Notes: generated by a model not told the origin, from the letters alone. 64,000 bases of DNA from Bacillota bacterium (GCA_023421115.1 JAEZUI010000094.1:1-64000); one strand, 5' to 3'; shown: positions 42,831 to 51,745, counted from the first letter of the stretch. Numbers and translations: made by a program.

Positions 42831-43796
42831 TTCAGTGTTCAAGAGTATCATTTCTGCTTACATAATAGGAATGGTGCAAGAAAAGAGGTCTAATGGCTAT
42901 TTATATGATTCAGAAGAAAAAATTCTAAAACGGTTCGATAGATATTGTACTGATAACGGTCTAGATAAATTAGAAATAAGTAAAGTATTTCTCGACAAAT
43001 GGATGGAGTGTACGGAGACAGAAGGAAATTTCAATCAGGGAAAACGGATTTCAGTTGTGCGCCAGTTGCTTTTATATATGGCTTCATGTGGGATTAACGT
43101 ATATATTCCCCATGATTTCTGTCACTTTAAGAGGGTACAACCGCATATATTTGACAGCTTCGAGATACATGAATTTTTTGATGTAGTTGATGATTACCAG
43201 CCGAAACACAGACCAGTATATGAGGTAAGACTTGCAAACGAATATCGACTCATCTTTAGATTATACTGTTGCTGTGGATTAAGAAACTCAGAAGTAGCAA
43301 ACATTGCCACAAAAAATGTTGATCTTGAAGAAGGAATGCTTACAATACTCAATTCAAAAGGGAATAAGGATAGACTTGTATACCTCCTGAAGATCTTCTC
43401 AAAAGTTGCATTGAATATTTTTCATATATACATACCACTCTTGGTTTTACACCTAAATGGTTCTTTCCCGCAAAAGTTCCCAATAAGCCTCTGAAAAACA
43501 CTACAATGGACAGAGTGTTCAATAACTTTTGGGGGAAAACCAAATATGCGCTATGCACCAATAAACCCACAATTCATGATTTCAGGTTCACCTTTGTCGT
43601 TAACCGTATGAACTTATGGGCTGAGGAAGGTCTTGACCTTCAAGTTATGATGCCATATCTCAGCAGATATTTGGGACATAAAAGCATAAACGAGACCTTT
43701 TACTATTACTATCTGGTCAGCGATGCTTACAAAACAGTAGCTAAAAAGGACACTGTTGCCAGTGCTGTGATACCGGAGGTAGTGTCGTATGAGTAA
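42820..43796 (+). pseudogene. RIT tyrosine recombinase 2, frameshifted
   Basis: The ATG at 42820 follows GGAGGATGG. The first frame encodes LYCCCGLRNSEVA (catalytic Arg) and SKGNKDRLVYL, then leaves the family sequence near 43386. The other frame continues PEDLLKSCIEYFSYIHTTLG and goes on through HDFRFTF (HxxR), RYLGHKS and the Tyr-rich end to 43796. A single base is missing near TACCTCCTGAAG. Restored length is about 325 residues. It overlaps recombinase 3 by eight bases. Confidence 0.85.
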
Positions 43797-44820
43797 TAGG
43801 ACAGAATTTAGGGAACTTTTCTTTTCAAAGACAAAGGACTTTCTGGATGTTTTTCTTCCAAGGCAAGAAAATAGAAGTCCTGAGACAGTAAAGGCATACA
43901 GACTCTCTCTAACCTGCTTTTACAACTACGTCACTACTAAATGTAAACGTAGTGCTATTACCTTTTGTTTTTCAGACTGTACATATGATTTTGTGCTCAA
44001 ATACTCGCAATACATGCAGGAAAAAAAGAAACTTGCAAACAGTACTGTGAACCAACGTCTAGCTGCATTGAAAGCATATCTCAGGTATGTATCTGATGGA
44101 AATATAGCATTAATGCAGGTATATTTAGGAGTTCAAAAGGTGCCAATTCTGAAACTTTCCAAGCTTCAGCGGCCTATCATTGAAAAGAATGGCGTTGCAA
44201 TGATTCTCAACAAGCCATTAAATACCAAGATAGGAAACAGAGACAGAATGATACTGATTATTCTGTTTGATTCAGCTGTCAGAGTGTCTGAATTGCTAGA
44301 TATAACTCTCGGAGATATATCGCTTGAGATATCAACACCTTCCATTCTCATTCATGGAAAGGGCAAAAAGCAACGGGTTATTTCATTAAATGATAAAACA
44401 ATATGGCATTTGCGTGAATATATCAGGATTTATCATGAGAAAAATAGTCCAGCAGAAACTCATTTGTTTTACACTATAATACATGAAAAAATGAATAGAA
44501 TGTCTGAAAGGAATGTTGAAAGAATCGTAAAAAAATATGCAGACCTTGCGAGAAAAGAAAATCCTAGATTACCAGAGAGTTGTTACCCTCACATGCTTAG
44601 AAGAACAAGGGCATCAGGCTTATATCGGGATGGTGTACCACTTGAAATGATATCAGCAATACTCGGCCACTCAAGTTCGGAGACAACTAAAATTTATGCT
44701 ATCCCTTCTGTTGAACAGATGCGAGAAGCACTTAAAAAGGGGCAAGAAACAAATCAAACTACAGAGAAACTGTGGGAAGGTAAAGATGATGAGATCCGCC
44801 GGAGGTTTGGGTTGAACTAA
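43789..44820 (+). CDS. RIT tyrosine recombinase 3 (intact)
   Basis: A 343-residue tyrosine recombinase with a SAM-like N-terminal DNA-binding domain (residues about 15-105) and a complete catalytic domain. The Arg is in DSAVRVSELLD, the Lys in HGKGKKQRVI, HxxR in HMLRRTRASGL, LGHSS near residue 295, and the nucleophile in TTKIYAIP. It is the only one of the three RIT genes without a frameshift. Its start overlaps recombinase 2. Confidence 0.9.
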   Translation: MSNRTEFRELFFSKTKDFLDVFLPRQENRSPETVKAYRLSLTCFYNYVTTKCKRSAITFCFSDCTYDFVLKYSQYMQEKKKLANSTVNQRLAALKAYLRYVSDGNIALMQVYLGVQKVPILKLSKLQRPIIEKNGVAMILNKPLNTKIGNRDRMILIILFDSAVRVSELLDITLGDISLEISTPSILIHGKGKKQRVISLNDKTIWHLREYIRIYHEKNSPAETHLFYTIIHEKMNRMSERNVERIVKKYADLARKENPRLPESCYPHMLRRTRASGLYRDGVPLEMISAILGHSSSETTKIYAIPSVEQMREALKKGQETNQTTEKLWEGKDDEIRRRFGLN

Positions 44821-44827
44821 ATTATTA

Positions 44828-44913
44828 TTATCCGCATCTTTTTGAACAAAACACTTGATTTATGAGGCTTTTTTGATAAGATGCGGATAATAAAAAGCGT
44901 CGTATAAAACTTT
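44828..44913 (-). repeat. RIT right terminal inverted repeat (86 bp)
   Basis: Exact complement of 40782-40867. It starts eight bases after the recombinase 3 stop and ends with AACTTT at the junction with the transposase gene. Confidence 0.95.
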
Positions 44914-45705
44914 GGCTTTGCTGGCACCATCTCGAACTGGAGTATGTAGCTTCACAATTCCAAGAGAGCCGCAAATCAGCGTTAATTGTTCGTTGGAATA
45001 GGTGCTTCCATTGTCCAAATATAGTTTTCTACAAATACCATAGCGGGAAATGGCATCTTTAAGCACCTGTTGAAAGTTATAGGCATTGTCATTGTAAAAG
45101 AATCGGGAGCCAACAATCATACGGCTTTGATCGTCGATAATTTGGATAAGATAAGTGCGGCGAACTTTGCCATTTTCATTAATATAACAGGTGTAAGAAG
45201 TATCCGCTTGGTACATGCCACAAGGATACTCTTCTTCAAATGCCTTACGGTCCTTTTGATTCGGATTGAGTGCGGATTTTAAATTGTTGTGTTTAATAAA
45301 GCGTTGAATACTAGATAGAGATACCTGATGCTTATTAATAAAACCATCTTCAATAAGCTTGGTATAAATAAGGGTAGCGTTGATGCGGGGAAAGACTTCC
45401 TTAAGCCTGTAAATCTCATTAATAACAGTTTCGTCCAACACTCTTGATTGTCCCGAATCAGAGCGTTCTCTGGGCATTAAGCCGTCCATACCTTTTTTGC
45501 GATAATATTCCTCCCACTTTTCAAGGGTCTTTGGATTATAAATCATAACTTTGCCATTTGGCAGTGTAAATGAATTTTCGGTAACCCTTCTATAATATGC
45601 AGTTTTTGTAGGGTCGGTAAAAGTCCCCTGTATCACTGGAGCAATAAGGGAAAACCTAAAATATGCCATATCAATGGCAGCTTTGTCATTAAATTTGATT
45701 TTCAT
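44908..45705 (-). pseudogene. DDE transposase, N-terminal part (separated by the RIT element)
   Basis: It starts at the ATG at 45703-45705 behind GGAGGTG. A helix-turn-helix N-terminus (LEKWEEYYRKKGMDGLMPRE) leads to the RNase-H-fold catalytic core with Asp in GMYQADTSYTC and Asp in KLYLDNGSTYS. It ends at HTPVRDGASKAKV, one codon before the catalytic Glu now found at 40.75 kb. Beyond the junction the frame runs into the RIT repeat and stops at 44860. Two catalytic residues are on this side and the third on the other. Confidence 0.85.
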
Positions 45706-45799
45706 ATGTAATGCACCTCCAAAAAGCATCATAATATGCAACTGACAGAAGTGCTATTACTGGATTAAGTGGAAAGGCTTCATTAACAATATACAAAAT

Positions 45800-46396
45800 T
45801 TAGGAAGAATTTGAGAGTGCAGTTTTTGATACTCCTTGAAGAAAAGACAGCCCATTTTGCTCAAAAAACCATCGTAGGTCATTTGATGTATTGAATTTAG
45901 GAATTGTCGCTAAAAACGCTAAAGAACTATGATAAATATCCTCAAGAATGCCCAACCAAAGTTTTTTATGTTGAATAAAGAGCAGTTTCCAGGCATAAAT
46001 CATGGAAACACTGATTTGATATTTTTCGCATATATCTGTGATTTTCGTTTTTAAGTAATAGTCTCTCAAAACGCTTAGTATGAAAGTTAAACTATATGAG
46101 CTATACGGAATAATTATCTCCGGGAGTATAGCATGAGTGTGTTCACAGGAGGAACATATAATTCTGGTTATGTCTATTATATGGTTGGCAGGAGCATTGT
46201 TTTCAAATGCAACCAAATATCTGGGATATGAGTCGTGGTATGTCCAATTTGGTTTTTTTGCACCACAAAAAGGACAGGAAAGTTTTATAAATGGTAGCTT
46301 TTTAGATGAAAATTCTTTCATCGACTCCAAAAACAATTCTTTGATGGATAATTTATTAAAATTTAGCTTGCAAAATATTGAAAATAATCTTATCAT
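45800..46396 (-). CDS. Cys-rich transposon accessory protein
   Basis: About 198 residues from the Met at 46394-46396; a TTG start at 46459 is also possible, and neither has a strong ribosome site. It has two Cys pairs, CPFCG and CSSCEH, about 50 residues apart, likely binding zinc. A helix-turn-helix-like stretch follows (ITDICEKYQISVSMIYAWKLL). It is the first gene of the minus-strand transposon operon, upstream of the transposase. It resembles small zinc-finger proteins found next to such transposases (DUF6431-like, from memory). Confidence 0.6.
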   Translation of the reverse strand: MIRLFSIFCKLNFNKLSIKELFLESMKEFSSKKLPFIKLSCPFCGAKKPNWTYHDSYPRYLVAFENNAPANHIIDITRIICSSCEHTHAILPEIIIPYSSYSLTFILSVLRDYYLKTKITDICEKYQISVSMIYAWKLLFIQHKKLWLGILEDIYHSSLAFLATIPKFNTSNDLRWFFEQNGLSFLQGVSKTALSNSS

Positions 46397-46622
46397 AATC
46401 TTGTGGGTATGCTTTTCTAAGCGTATTAGCAGGAGAAAGAGTGTTAAGCGGCCAAGCAAAACGGACTCTTTCTCTTTTTATATTATGATAATATATTTTT
46501 GAGATTTGGCAATAGAGTAGATGGTATTTTGATGTATTTTTCAGCAGATTATTTTCTTGATTTATAGGTAAAAGTAATTTTAATTTGACGTTTTAGCAAT
46601 CTAACAGGGAAAAACAATTTGT

Positions 46623-48491
46623 CGCTCTACACTCGAGCCAAGCCTTCAGTTTACTGAATACAAATACGATGCTGCTGGAAACAGGGAAAAAGAGACTGTG
46701 TCAACGAATGGCACTGTCAAAAAAGAAAGTACTTATGGCTACAATGCAATGAACTGGTTGCAAACACTAGCTAAGGTGGATTATAATGGGGGCAGTAAGA
46801 AAACTACAAACTATACTTACAATTACGATAAAAATGGTAATCAAACAGGTGTACTTATTGATGGAGTTGCCACAGTTACTTATCAGTATGATAACCTTAA
46901 CCGTTTGACCAAGACTACCAAGGACGGTAAAGATTACACGTATTCCTTTAATGCAGATGGCTTGAGAGTGAAGAAAGCAGATGTCGCAGGCACAACGGTT
47001 TATTTGTATGAATCCAACAAAGTTGTAATGGAGTTGGATGCAGCTGGAAATATGCTTGCCAATAATGTATACGGCACAAACCTTCTAACAAGGACTGTAG
47101 AAGGCACCACCCTTTATTACATGTACAATGGCCATGCAGATGTAACGGCATTATTAGATACAAAAGGGAATGTAGTTGGTTCTTACTATTATGATGCTTG
47201 GGGTAATATTCTTGAATCCAGCGGTTCAATGAAGGATAAGAACTCAATACTTTATGCAGGTTATCAGTATGATAGCGAGACCGAACTTTACTACCTCAAT
47301 GCAAGGATGTATGACCCGAAGGTTGCAAGGTTTTTGCAGGAGGATACATATAGAGGTGAAGCAGCTGATGTTCTCTCGCTCAACTTGTATACCTACTGTG
47401 TAAACAACCCATTGATATACTATGACCCAACAGGACATGAACCATGGATGCTTCGAACTTTGGTTGAAAAAGCAAATGGTTCGGTAACATTTAATTCAGA
47501 AGACAAATCAGTGACGGTAACTGCAAATGGCATTACCAAAAACTATACTACAGATGATTTAATGCTGTTCAATGGAAGGTTTATAATAGATGACAGATTG
47601 TTTAAGTTGGACTTTGGATATAAGCTTAGTTTTTGGGATAACTTAAATATTAAGAAACCTTCACTAAATATTAAGAGTAAAGAAAACGATATTAAGAAAT
47701 TAAATGATGTTGATTTTTCTGTTAATAGTCTAAAACATACGGAATTATATAACATGCTACCACGTGTATTCCAGAATAATACAGAGAATTTCGTAGAGAG
47801 ATATGGAGCAGTAGGGTTCATGTTTTCTATGTTCAAAGTAGATAGTTTGTATAACCTGTTTGAGGCAGGAGAGACATTGTCTGACAGACAATCATATGAG
47901 CATGGATTAGACCCTGATGGGGCATGTGCAATGAGTCTTGAGTATAAACTAAACAAAAATGGTACTTCTGGCGTGGAAGTAGATTTTATGTTGCAACAGG
48001 CTAGAATGGAACAACTTAAACAGGTAATGTATTATAAAGGATTACAAGCTGCTACTAATGCGTGGGAATTGCCCAAGGTGGCTGAACCAAAGTTCAAAAA
48101 GTTTAATTATTCTAAGGGAACGTCAAGCACTACATTAAAAGGAGGAGGAGAGAGAGCAGCTCAATATTTAAATGGTTGGGGCAATGGGAGCATGAAAGAA
48201 GTAGTAAATGAAATTGCTCCGGGTTCAAAACCGATTGTAACTGATTCAGGAAAAATTATTTACAATAACGCTCAAACTGGCAAACAAGTTGTATATGATA
48301 TTGAAGGTAATTATTTCCGGATAGAAGATACAACAATGACGGGGAAAAAGGTATATACTGACGTTAATGGAAATGTTATACCTAATAATAAAGTTGTAAA
48401 TGGAAAACAAATGGGTATTTCGCAAGGCGAGTACAACCAAAGTACACACTTTAACAATACTGATGCTGCTTTTCCGTATGACATGAAGTGA
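46623..48491 (+). CDS. RHS 3' fragment: core end plus C-terminal toxin-like domain
   Basis: The frame is open from 46605, and RHS coding is recognisable from about 46623 (FTEYKYDAAGNREKE). There is no natural start; a GTG at 46698 is the first usable codon. YD repeats lead to the hyperconserved RHS core end (YYLNARMYDPKVARFLQEDT; LYTYCVNNPLIYYDPTGH). A unique C-terminal region of about 340 residues follows. Its last 100 residues (GKIIYNNAQTGKQVVYDIEG; GISQGEYNQSTHFNNTD) resemble polymorphic-toxin tips, but I cannot name the activity. A small immunity-like gene follows after 11 bases. Confidence 0.8.
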   Translation, partial: RSTLEPSLQFTEYKYDAAGNREKETVSTNGTVKKESTYGYNAMNWLQTLAKVDYNGGSKKTTNYTYNYDKNGNQTGVLIDGVATVTYQYDNLNRLTKTTKDGKDYTYSFNADGLRVKKADVAGTTVYLYESNKVVMELDAAGNMLANNVYGTNLLTRTVEGTTLYYMYNGHADVTALLDTKGNVVGSYYYDAWGNILESSGSMKDKNSILYAGYQYDSETELYYLNARMYDPKVARFLQEDTYRGEAADVLSLNLYTYCVNNPLIYYDPTGHEPWMLRTLVEKANGSVTFNSEDKSVTVTANGITKNYTTDDLMLFNGRFIIDDRLFKLDFGYKLSFWDNLNIKKPSLNIKSKENDIKKLNDVDFSVNSLKHTELYNMLPRVFQNNTENFVERYGAVGFMFSMFKVDSLYNLFEAGETLSDRQSYEHGLDPDGACAMSLEYKLNKNGTSGVEVDFMLQQARMEQLKQVMYYKGLQAATNAWELPKVAEPKFKKFNYSKGTSSTTLKGGGERAAQYLNGWGNGSMKEVVNEIAPGSKPIVTDSGKIIYNNAQTGKQVVYDIEGNYFRIEDTTMTGKKVYTDVNGNVIPNNKVVNGKQMGISQGEYNQSTHFNNTDAAFPYDMK

Positions 48492-48502
48492 GGAGGTATA
48501 AG

Positions 48503-48901
48503 ATGGGTACAGTGTTAGCAGAAAGTAAAAACTTCTTAATTACAAATGAATATGAAAAGGTATTTTTGAATTCAAAAAACAATAATAGAAAAATCTATAT
48601 AGGTGACTTTTATGGAGATCCTCAAGCGGCTGTGATATCTAGTGATGAAAGATTTTGTGTTATGGTAGGGTGTGGATTAATAATATACTACATTGAAGAG
48701 CCTTTTGAAGAATTTAGTTATAATACGTCCACAAGTCAATGGAAGGAATTGTTTAGGCAAAGCGGGAAAGAATGGTGGATAGAAGATGTTGAAATTTTGA
48801 ATGACTCAACAATTATGTTTTCAGTAGAAGAAGTAGATGTTGAAAATGGTGGTCGATATAAAATGAGATTAGGTAGCACTGAACCAATAAAATGTACCTG
48901 A
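48503..48901 (+). CDS. Candidate immunity protein for the first RHS toxin
   Basis: A 132-residue protein from the ATG at 48503, eight bases after GGAGG. It is acidic, with no signal peptide or membrane helix (start MGTVLAESKNFLITNEYEKV). No family is recognised with certainty. A small acidic cytosolic protein directly behind an RHS toxin tip is the standard place for the cognate immunity protein; that is the basis of the call. Confidence 0.65.
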   Translation: MGTVLAESKNFLITNEYEKVFLNSKNNNRKIYIGDFYGDPQAAVISSDERFCVMVGCGLIIYYIEEPFEEFSYNTSTSQWKELFRQSGKEWWIEDVEILNDSTIMFSVEEVDVENGGRYKMRLGSTEPIKCT

Positions 48902-49272
48902 GTTTCAAGTTTCGGCTGATGTGAAAACAAAATCTACTACACAGGCGGTTATCTCAATAGAGGTAGCTGCCTTTCTTTGTGCTTTGCTAAAAAGTCCTGT
49001 CGACTTCAAAAACTACATCGGAGACATGCAAAAGCCATTAAATAGTACTAATAACAATAAGGTCAAGCAATAATCTGCATAGCCAGAAGGTTGTAAATAT
49101 AATATGGGGCATGATGAAAACCAAATCAGAATACAAATTACCGCGAACCCAATCCAAAAAACCTTCCCAACCAAAAGAACGAGTGATATAATTTCCATAA
49201 AAGGTCTTTGAAAACCAAATATAAAATACATGGGTGGATAAAAAATAAACATCCACCCAATAAAAAACAAAT
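48902..49272 (+). other. Intercassette stretch with an orphan open frame
   Basis: An open frame without a start codon runs 48891-49073 (… STTQAVISIEVAAFLCALLK … then KVKQ and stop). It looks like the 3' remnant of a lost gene, perhaps an immunity gene. The rest has no gene I can support. A hydrophobic minus-strand frame at 49013-49270 lacks a ribosome site. Confidence 0.4.
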
Positions 49273-49337
49273 TCAGTTTCTTTATTAAGGATACTTATTT
49301 AGGTAGTGCTAGTGATCCTTTGAGTTTGAATCTTTAT
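49273..49337 (+). repeat. 65-bp direct repeat of RHS core sequence, copy 1
   Basis: It differs from 51681-51745 at only two positions. It encodes the RHS core end (KDTYLGSASDPLSLNLY) and leads into the displaced toxin cassette. Confidence 0.9.
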
Positions 49338-50465
49338 ACTTATTGTTTGAATAATCCTTTGGTTTACCTAGACCCAACAGGTAATACTCCAATAAGAGAA
49401 TTGTTTGGAGAAATAAATGGTACTGTCAATTGGCATCAATCAAAGTCTTCTAAAAGCGAATTGTATGCGTCAGTAAAGCTCAATGGCATATGTTTCAAAT
49501 TTGTAGTTGACAAAGATGATAACATTAGGCTTGAAGCAGCAGATGGTACATTGTTGGACGAAAACATTGGTAGATTTACATTTGATTATAGGAATACTAG
49601 TTCAAATAGTAAGTTTATGGATATAGATACAAAAAGGACATTAAATGGAATTGGATTATATGCAGTGGCCAATTATGAGGATAATCCAGTTACAGCATTT
49701 GCAGCAGTTAATCGTTCATATCCATTACCGATGAGTAATTCAGATATTGAATTCAGAAAGGACTTTTACAATACATTAGTTGATACTGGATTTGATGCTA
49801 ATAGTTATAACAAACAAATGATAAAGTCTGTTGTTAATGATTCGAAAAATAAGGGACATTCGATTCAATACGATCTTGCTATACAAACACTATTGAAGCA
49901 GCAACAAATGTATGCGGAGCACATAACATGGGATCATTTAATAATTAGTTCTATTCAAAACGATACGGCTAGAATGTCAATAGCAATGGGATATCATGGC
50001 CAAGGTGCTATTGCTAAAATGCAAGATAGTTTTATATATGGCAACGATCCTTATAGTATGCATGTGAACGGTAAGGAGTATATTCCGAAACATTGAAGTA
50101 AAACAGCGTTTAAGGGAAAGACTTGGACTTCTTCAAGTAAATATGTGGGTGAAACTGCAAATGCAATCGAAGCAAAATATCCAGGTAAGGTTATCGATGT
50201 AGATAAACCAGTCTATAGACAAGATGGAACTCTGTTAACTGACTATGATATTGAGCTTGATAATATGATAATTCAAGTTAAAAAAGGCGGAGGAAAAGGA
50301 GCAACTACACAAGCCATAAATACTGCCGCAAGCACAAGCAGAGAAGTTATTGTTTATCTGCCCGATCAAAAGCCTGGTGCAGCAGTAGTTAAAGGTCTAC
50401 AAAAGGAAGGATTCAAAGTATTTACAAAAGGGATGCTGAATGATTTGCTAGATTACATAAAATAA
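49281..50465 (+). pseudogene. Displaced RHS C-terminal toxin cassette with an internal stop
   Basis: The frame starts in RHS core sequence (LYTYCLNNPLVYLDPTGN) with no proper start; an ATC/TTG-type start near 49320 would be needed. It runs to a TGA at 50094-50096. The same frame continues without break through KTAFKGKTWTSSSKYVG to 50465. One nonsense change therefore separates the body from its tip. The tip (residues PGKVIDVDKPVYRQDG; DYDIELDNMIIQVKKGGG) has the Asp...Gln-Val-Lys spacing of PD-(D/E)XK nucleases, like CdiA-type tRNA nucleases. The cassette is probably silent. Confidence 0.8.
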
Positions 50466-50488
50466 AGTAAGCAAGGAGTGACTATTAT

Positions 50489-50827
50489 ATGGAATGGGTC
50501 ATATTAATAGGTAGTGATGATTTAGACATTAATTCGGTACGTAAAATAAAACATTTTGGTCAAAACAAGGTTACTGATTTAAGTCCAAATAGATTTGTTG
50601 TAGATTACGGAGATGAACATGTTTTTTATGAGTATGTGGAAGACCTAATTAATGATTACGAGGAAGAAGAACTAAAGGCGATACCTTTTGATAATCCTCA
50701 TTTTATTATCATGACATATACATCAGAAGAATTAATGAAAAAAATTCTGAGTCAGGATAATTTTTTGAAGGATATTTATGTGGATGATGATAATGGTAAT
50801 ATATTGCCAATAAAGCAATTCCAGTAG
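50489..50827 (+). CDS. Candidate immunity protein for the nuclease cassette
   Basis: A 112-residue very acidic protein (EWVILIGSDDLDINSV; VEDLINDYEEEELKAIP), 23 bases after the nuclease tip, with AAGGAGTG upstream of the ATG. No signal peptide. Acidic immunity proteins commonly mask basic nuclease active sites. It is intact although its toxin cassette is broken, which fits retention of an orphan immunity gene. Confidence 0.7.
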   Translation: MEWVILIGSDDLDINSVRKIKHFGQNKVTDLSPNRFVVDYGDEHVFYEYVEDLINDYEEEELKAIPFDNPHFIIMTYTSEELMKKILSQDNFLKDIYVDDDNGNILPIKQFQ

Positions 50828-50904
50828 TATTCAACTAATTACAAAAAAGTAAAATTGGGAATTTAGGGATAGTTCCTGAATTGAATGATTTATTACGATT
50901 AATT

Positions 50905-51033
50905 ATGATGCTAGAATTCCTTGTTTTTTCCTATTATCCATCAATAGTTTGTTTAAATGGATATGCGGTAGTTGGTAAAAAAGGAACTGGTAATGCTGAG
51001 ATAGTATACAAAACCAAAATAATAATTGTATAA
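50905..51033 (+). other. Small open frame, possible toxin-tip remnant
   Basis: A 42-codon frame (MMLEFLVFSYYPSIVCLNGY … KKGTGNAEIVYKT …) without a good ribosome site, just before the SUKH-type immunity gene. It may be the end of a lost toxin. No family match is claimed. Apart from it the 50828-51132 gap holds nothing I can support. Confidence 0.2.
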
Positions 51034-51132
51034 ATAAACTATACGTTCTTTAAAATTTAATTTTGGTTTTGGAGCAAAAGTTCAATAAATATGCCCATAT
51101 TAGCGATAAACAACAAAAAAGAAGGTGAAAAA

Positions 51133-51573
51133 ATGTTTTCAAGTAATAACTGGATAAATATAAAAAGTTATATTGTTGAACATGATATTTTGAAAGTTGA
51201 GGATTTTTTCAATGAACATTTTCCTCAAGATTTTAAAGATTTTATTATTAGTTATAATGGTGCAGAGCCAATTAGAAATAAAATAAGGTTTGGAGATTGT
51301 GAAGAAGAGGTATTAAAATCATTACTGAGTTTTTCTAAAAATGATGAAAGTTATATAATTACTATTTTTAAAGAATGTGCAGCATTTTTAGAAAATGGTC
51401 TTATTCCGATAGCACAGACACATTATATTGATTTAATATGTTTTGATTTTCGAACAGATAGTAAATCTCCTAATATTGTCTATTGGAATTATGAACTATC
51501 AGCTATAGGTGAAGATGACTCAATATATTTTATATGCAGTAATTTTAGCCAATTACTCAAATCTCTAAAATAA
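51133..51573 (+). CDS. SMI1/KNR4 (SUKH) family immunity protein
   Basis: A 146-residue protein from the ATG at 51133 (GAAGGTG upstream; 51091 is an unlikely alternative). The pattern fits the SUKH fold: FPQDFKDFIISYNGAEP near residues 29-46, LIPIAQTHYIDLICFDFR in the middle, and a final FSQLLKSLK helix. SUKH proteins neutralise many nuclease and deaminase toxins of RHS/CDI systems. No toxin now stands directly in front of it. Confidence 0.8.
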   Translation: MFSSNNWINIKSYIVEHDILKVEDFFNEHFPQDFKDFIISYNGAEPIRNKIRFGDCEEEVLKSLLSFSKNDESYIITIFKECAAFLENGLIPIAQTHYIDLICFDFRTDSKSPNIVYWNYELSAIGEDDSIYFICSNFSQLLKSLK

Positions 51574-51680
51574 GTTTAGTAGAAGCATAAATTCAATTTT
51601 CCAAAATAGAATACCAAATGATAATCGAGGGTAGAACATTGAAAATTAAATCTACCCTTGATAAAAAATAAAAAACTAAA

Positions 51681-51745
51681 TCAGTTTCTTTATTAAGGAT
51701 ACTTATTTAGGTAGTACTAGTGATCCTTTGAGTTTGAATTTTTAT
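51681..51745 (+). repeat. 65-bp direct repeat of RHS core sequence, copy 2
   Basis: Second copy of 49273-49337 with two mismatches. Here the core sequence is not followed by a toxin frame. The next 250 bases hold no gene I can support. Confidence 0.9.

Larger units (their letters stand above)
40756..44913 (+). mobile_element. Recombinase-in-trio (RIT) element
   Basis: Three overlapping tyrosine-recombinase genes in one direction, bounded by perfect 86-bp inverted repeats, with no cargo: the layout described for RIT elements. The 6-bp sequence AACTTT occurs at the left junction (40756-40761) and at the right junction (44908-44913). Removing the element and one copy restores the transposase reading frame across GCC AAA GTT GAA AGA. 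The insertion is therefore precise and the host gene is known. Two of the three genes carry frameshifts. Confidence 0.85.
38720..46606 (-). mobile_element. DDE-transposase/AAA-ATPase transposon inserted in the RHS gene (limits approximate)
   Basis: Minus-strand genes in order: a Cys-rich protein, a DDE transposase (split), an ExeA/TniB-like ATPase and two small proteins. RHS coding lies on both sides. Inverted copies of CAAATTAAAATT (38735-38746; complement 46576-46587) and ACATCAAAATA (38765-38775; complement 46525-46535) mark both ends. Exact termini and a target duplication could not be fixed. The transposase/ATPase pairing resembles Tn5053/Mu-type systems; the family name is not assigned. 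Confidence 0.7.

Noticed and set aside
42630..43400. Programmed ribosomal frameshifting in the RIT recombinases
   Set aside because: No slippery heptamer with a downstream structure was seen at either site, and each is explained by one missing base; decay or sequencing error is simpler.
38720..46606. Prophage or integrative conjugative element
   Set aside because: Integrase-like genes are the RIT trio; no structural, conjugation or replication genes accompany them.
49013..49270. Hydrophobic 85-residue minus-strand frame resembling a small membrane protein
   Set aside because: It starts at a TTG without a ribosome site and ends inside RHS-cassette debris; there is no supporting context.
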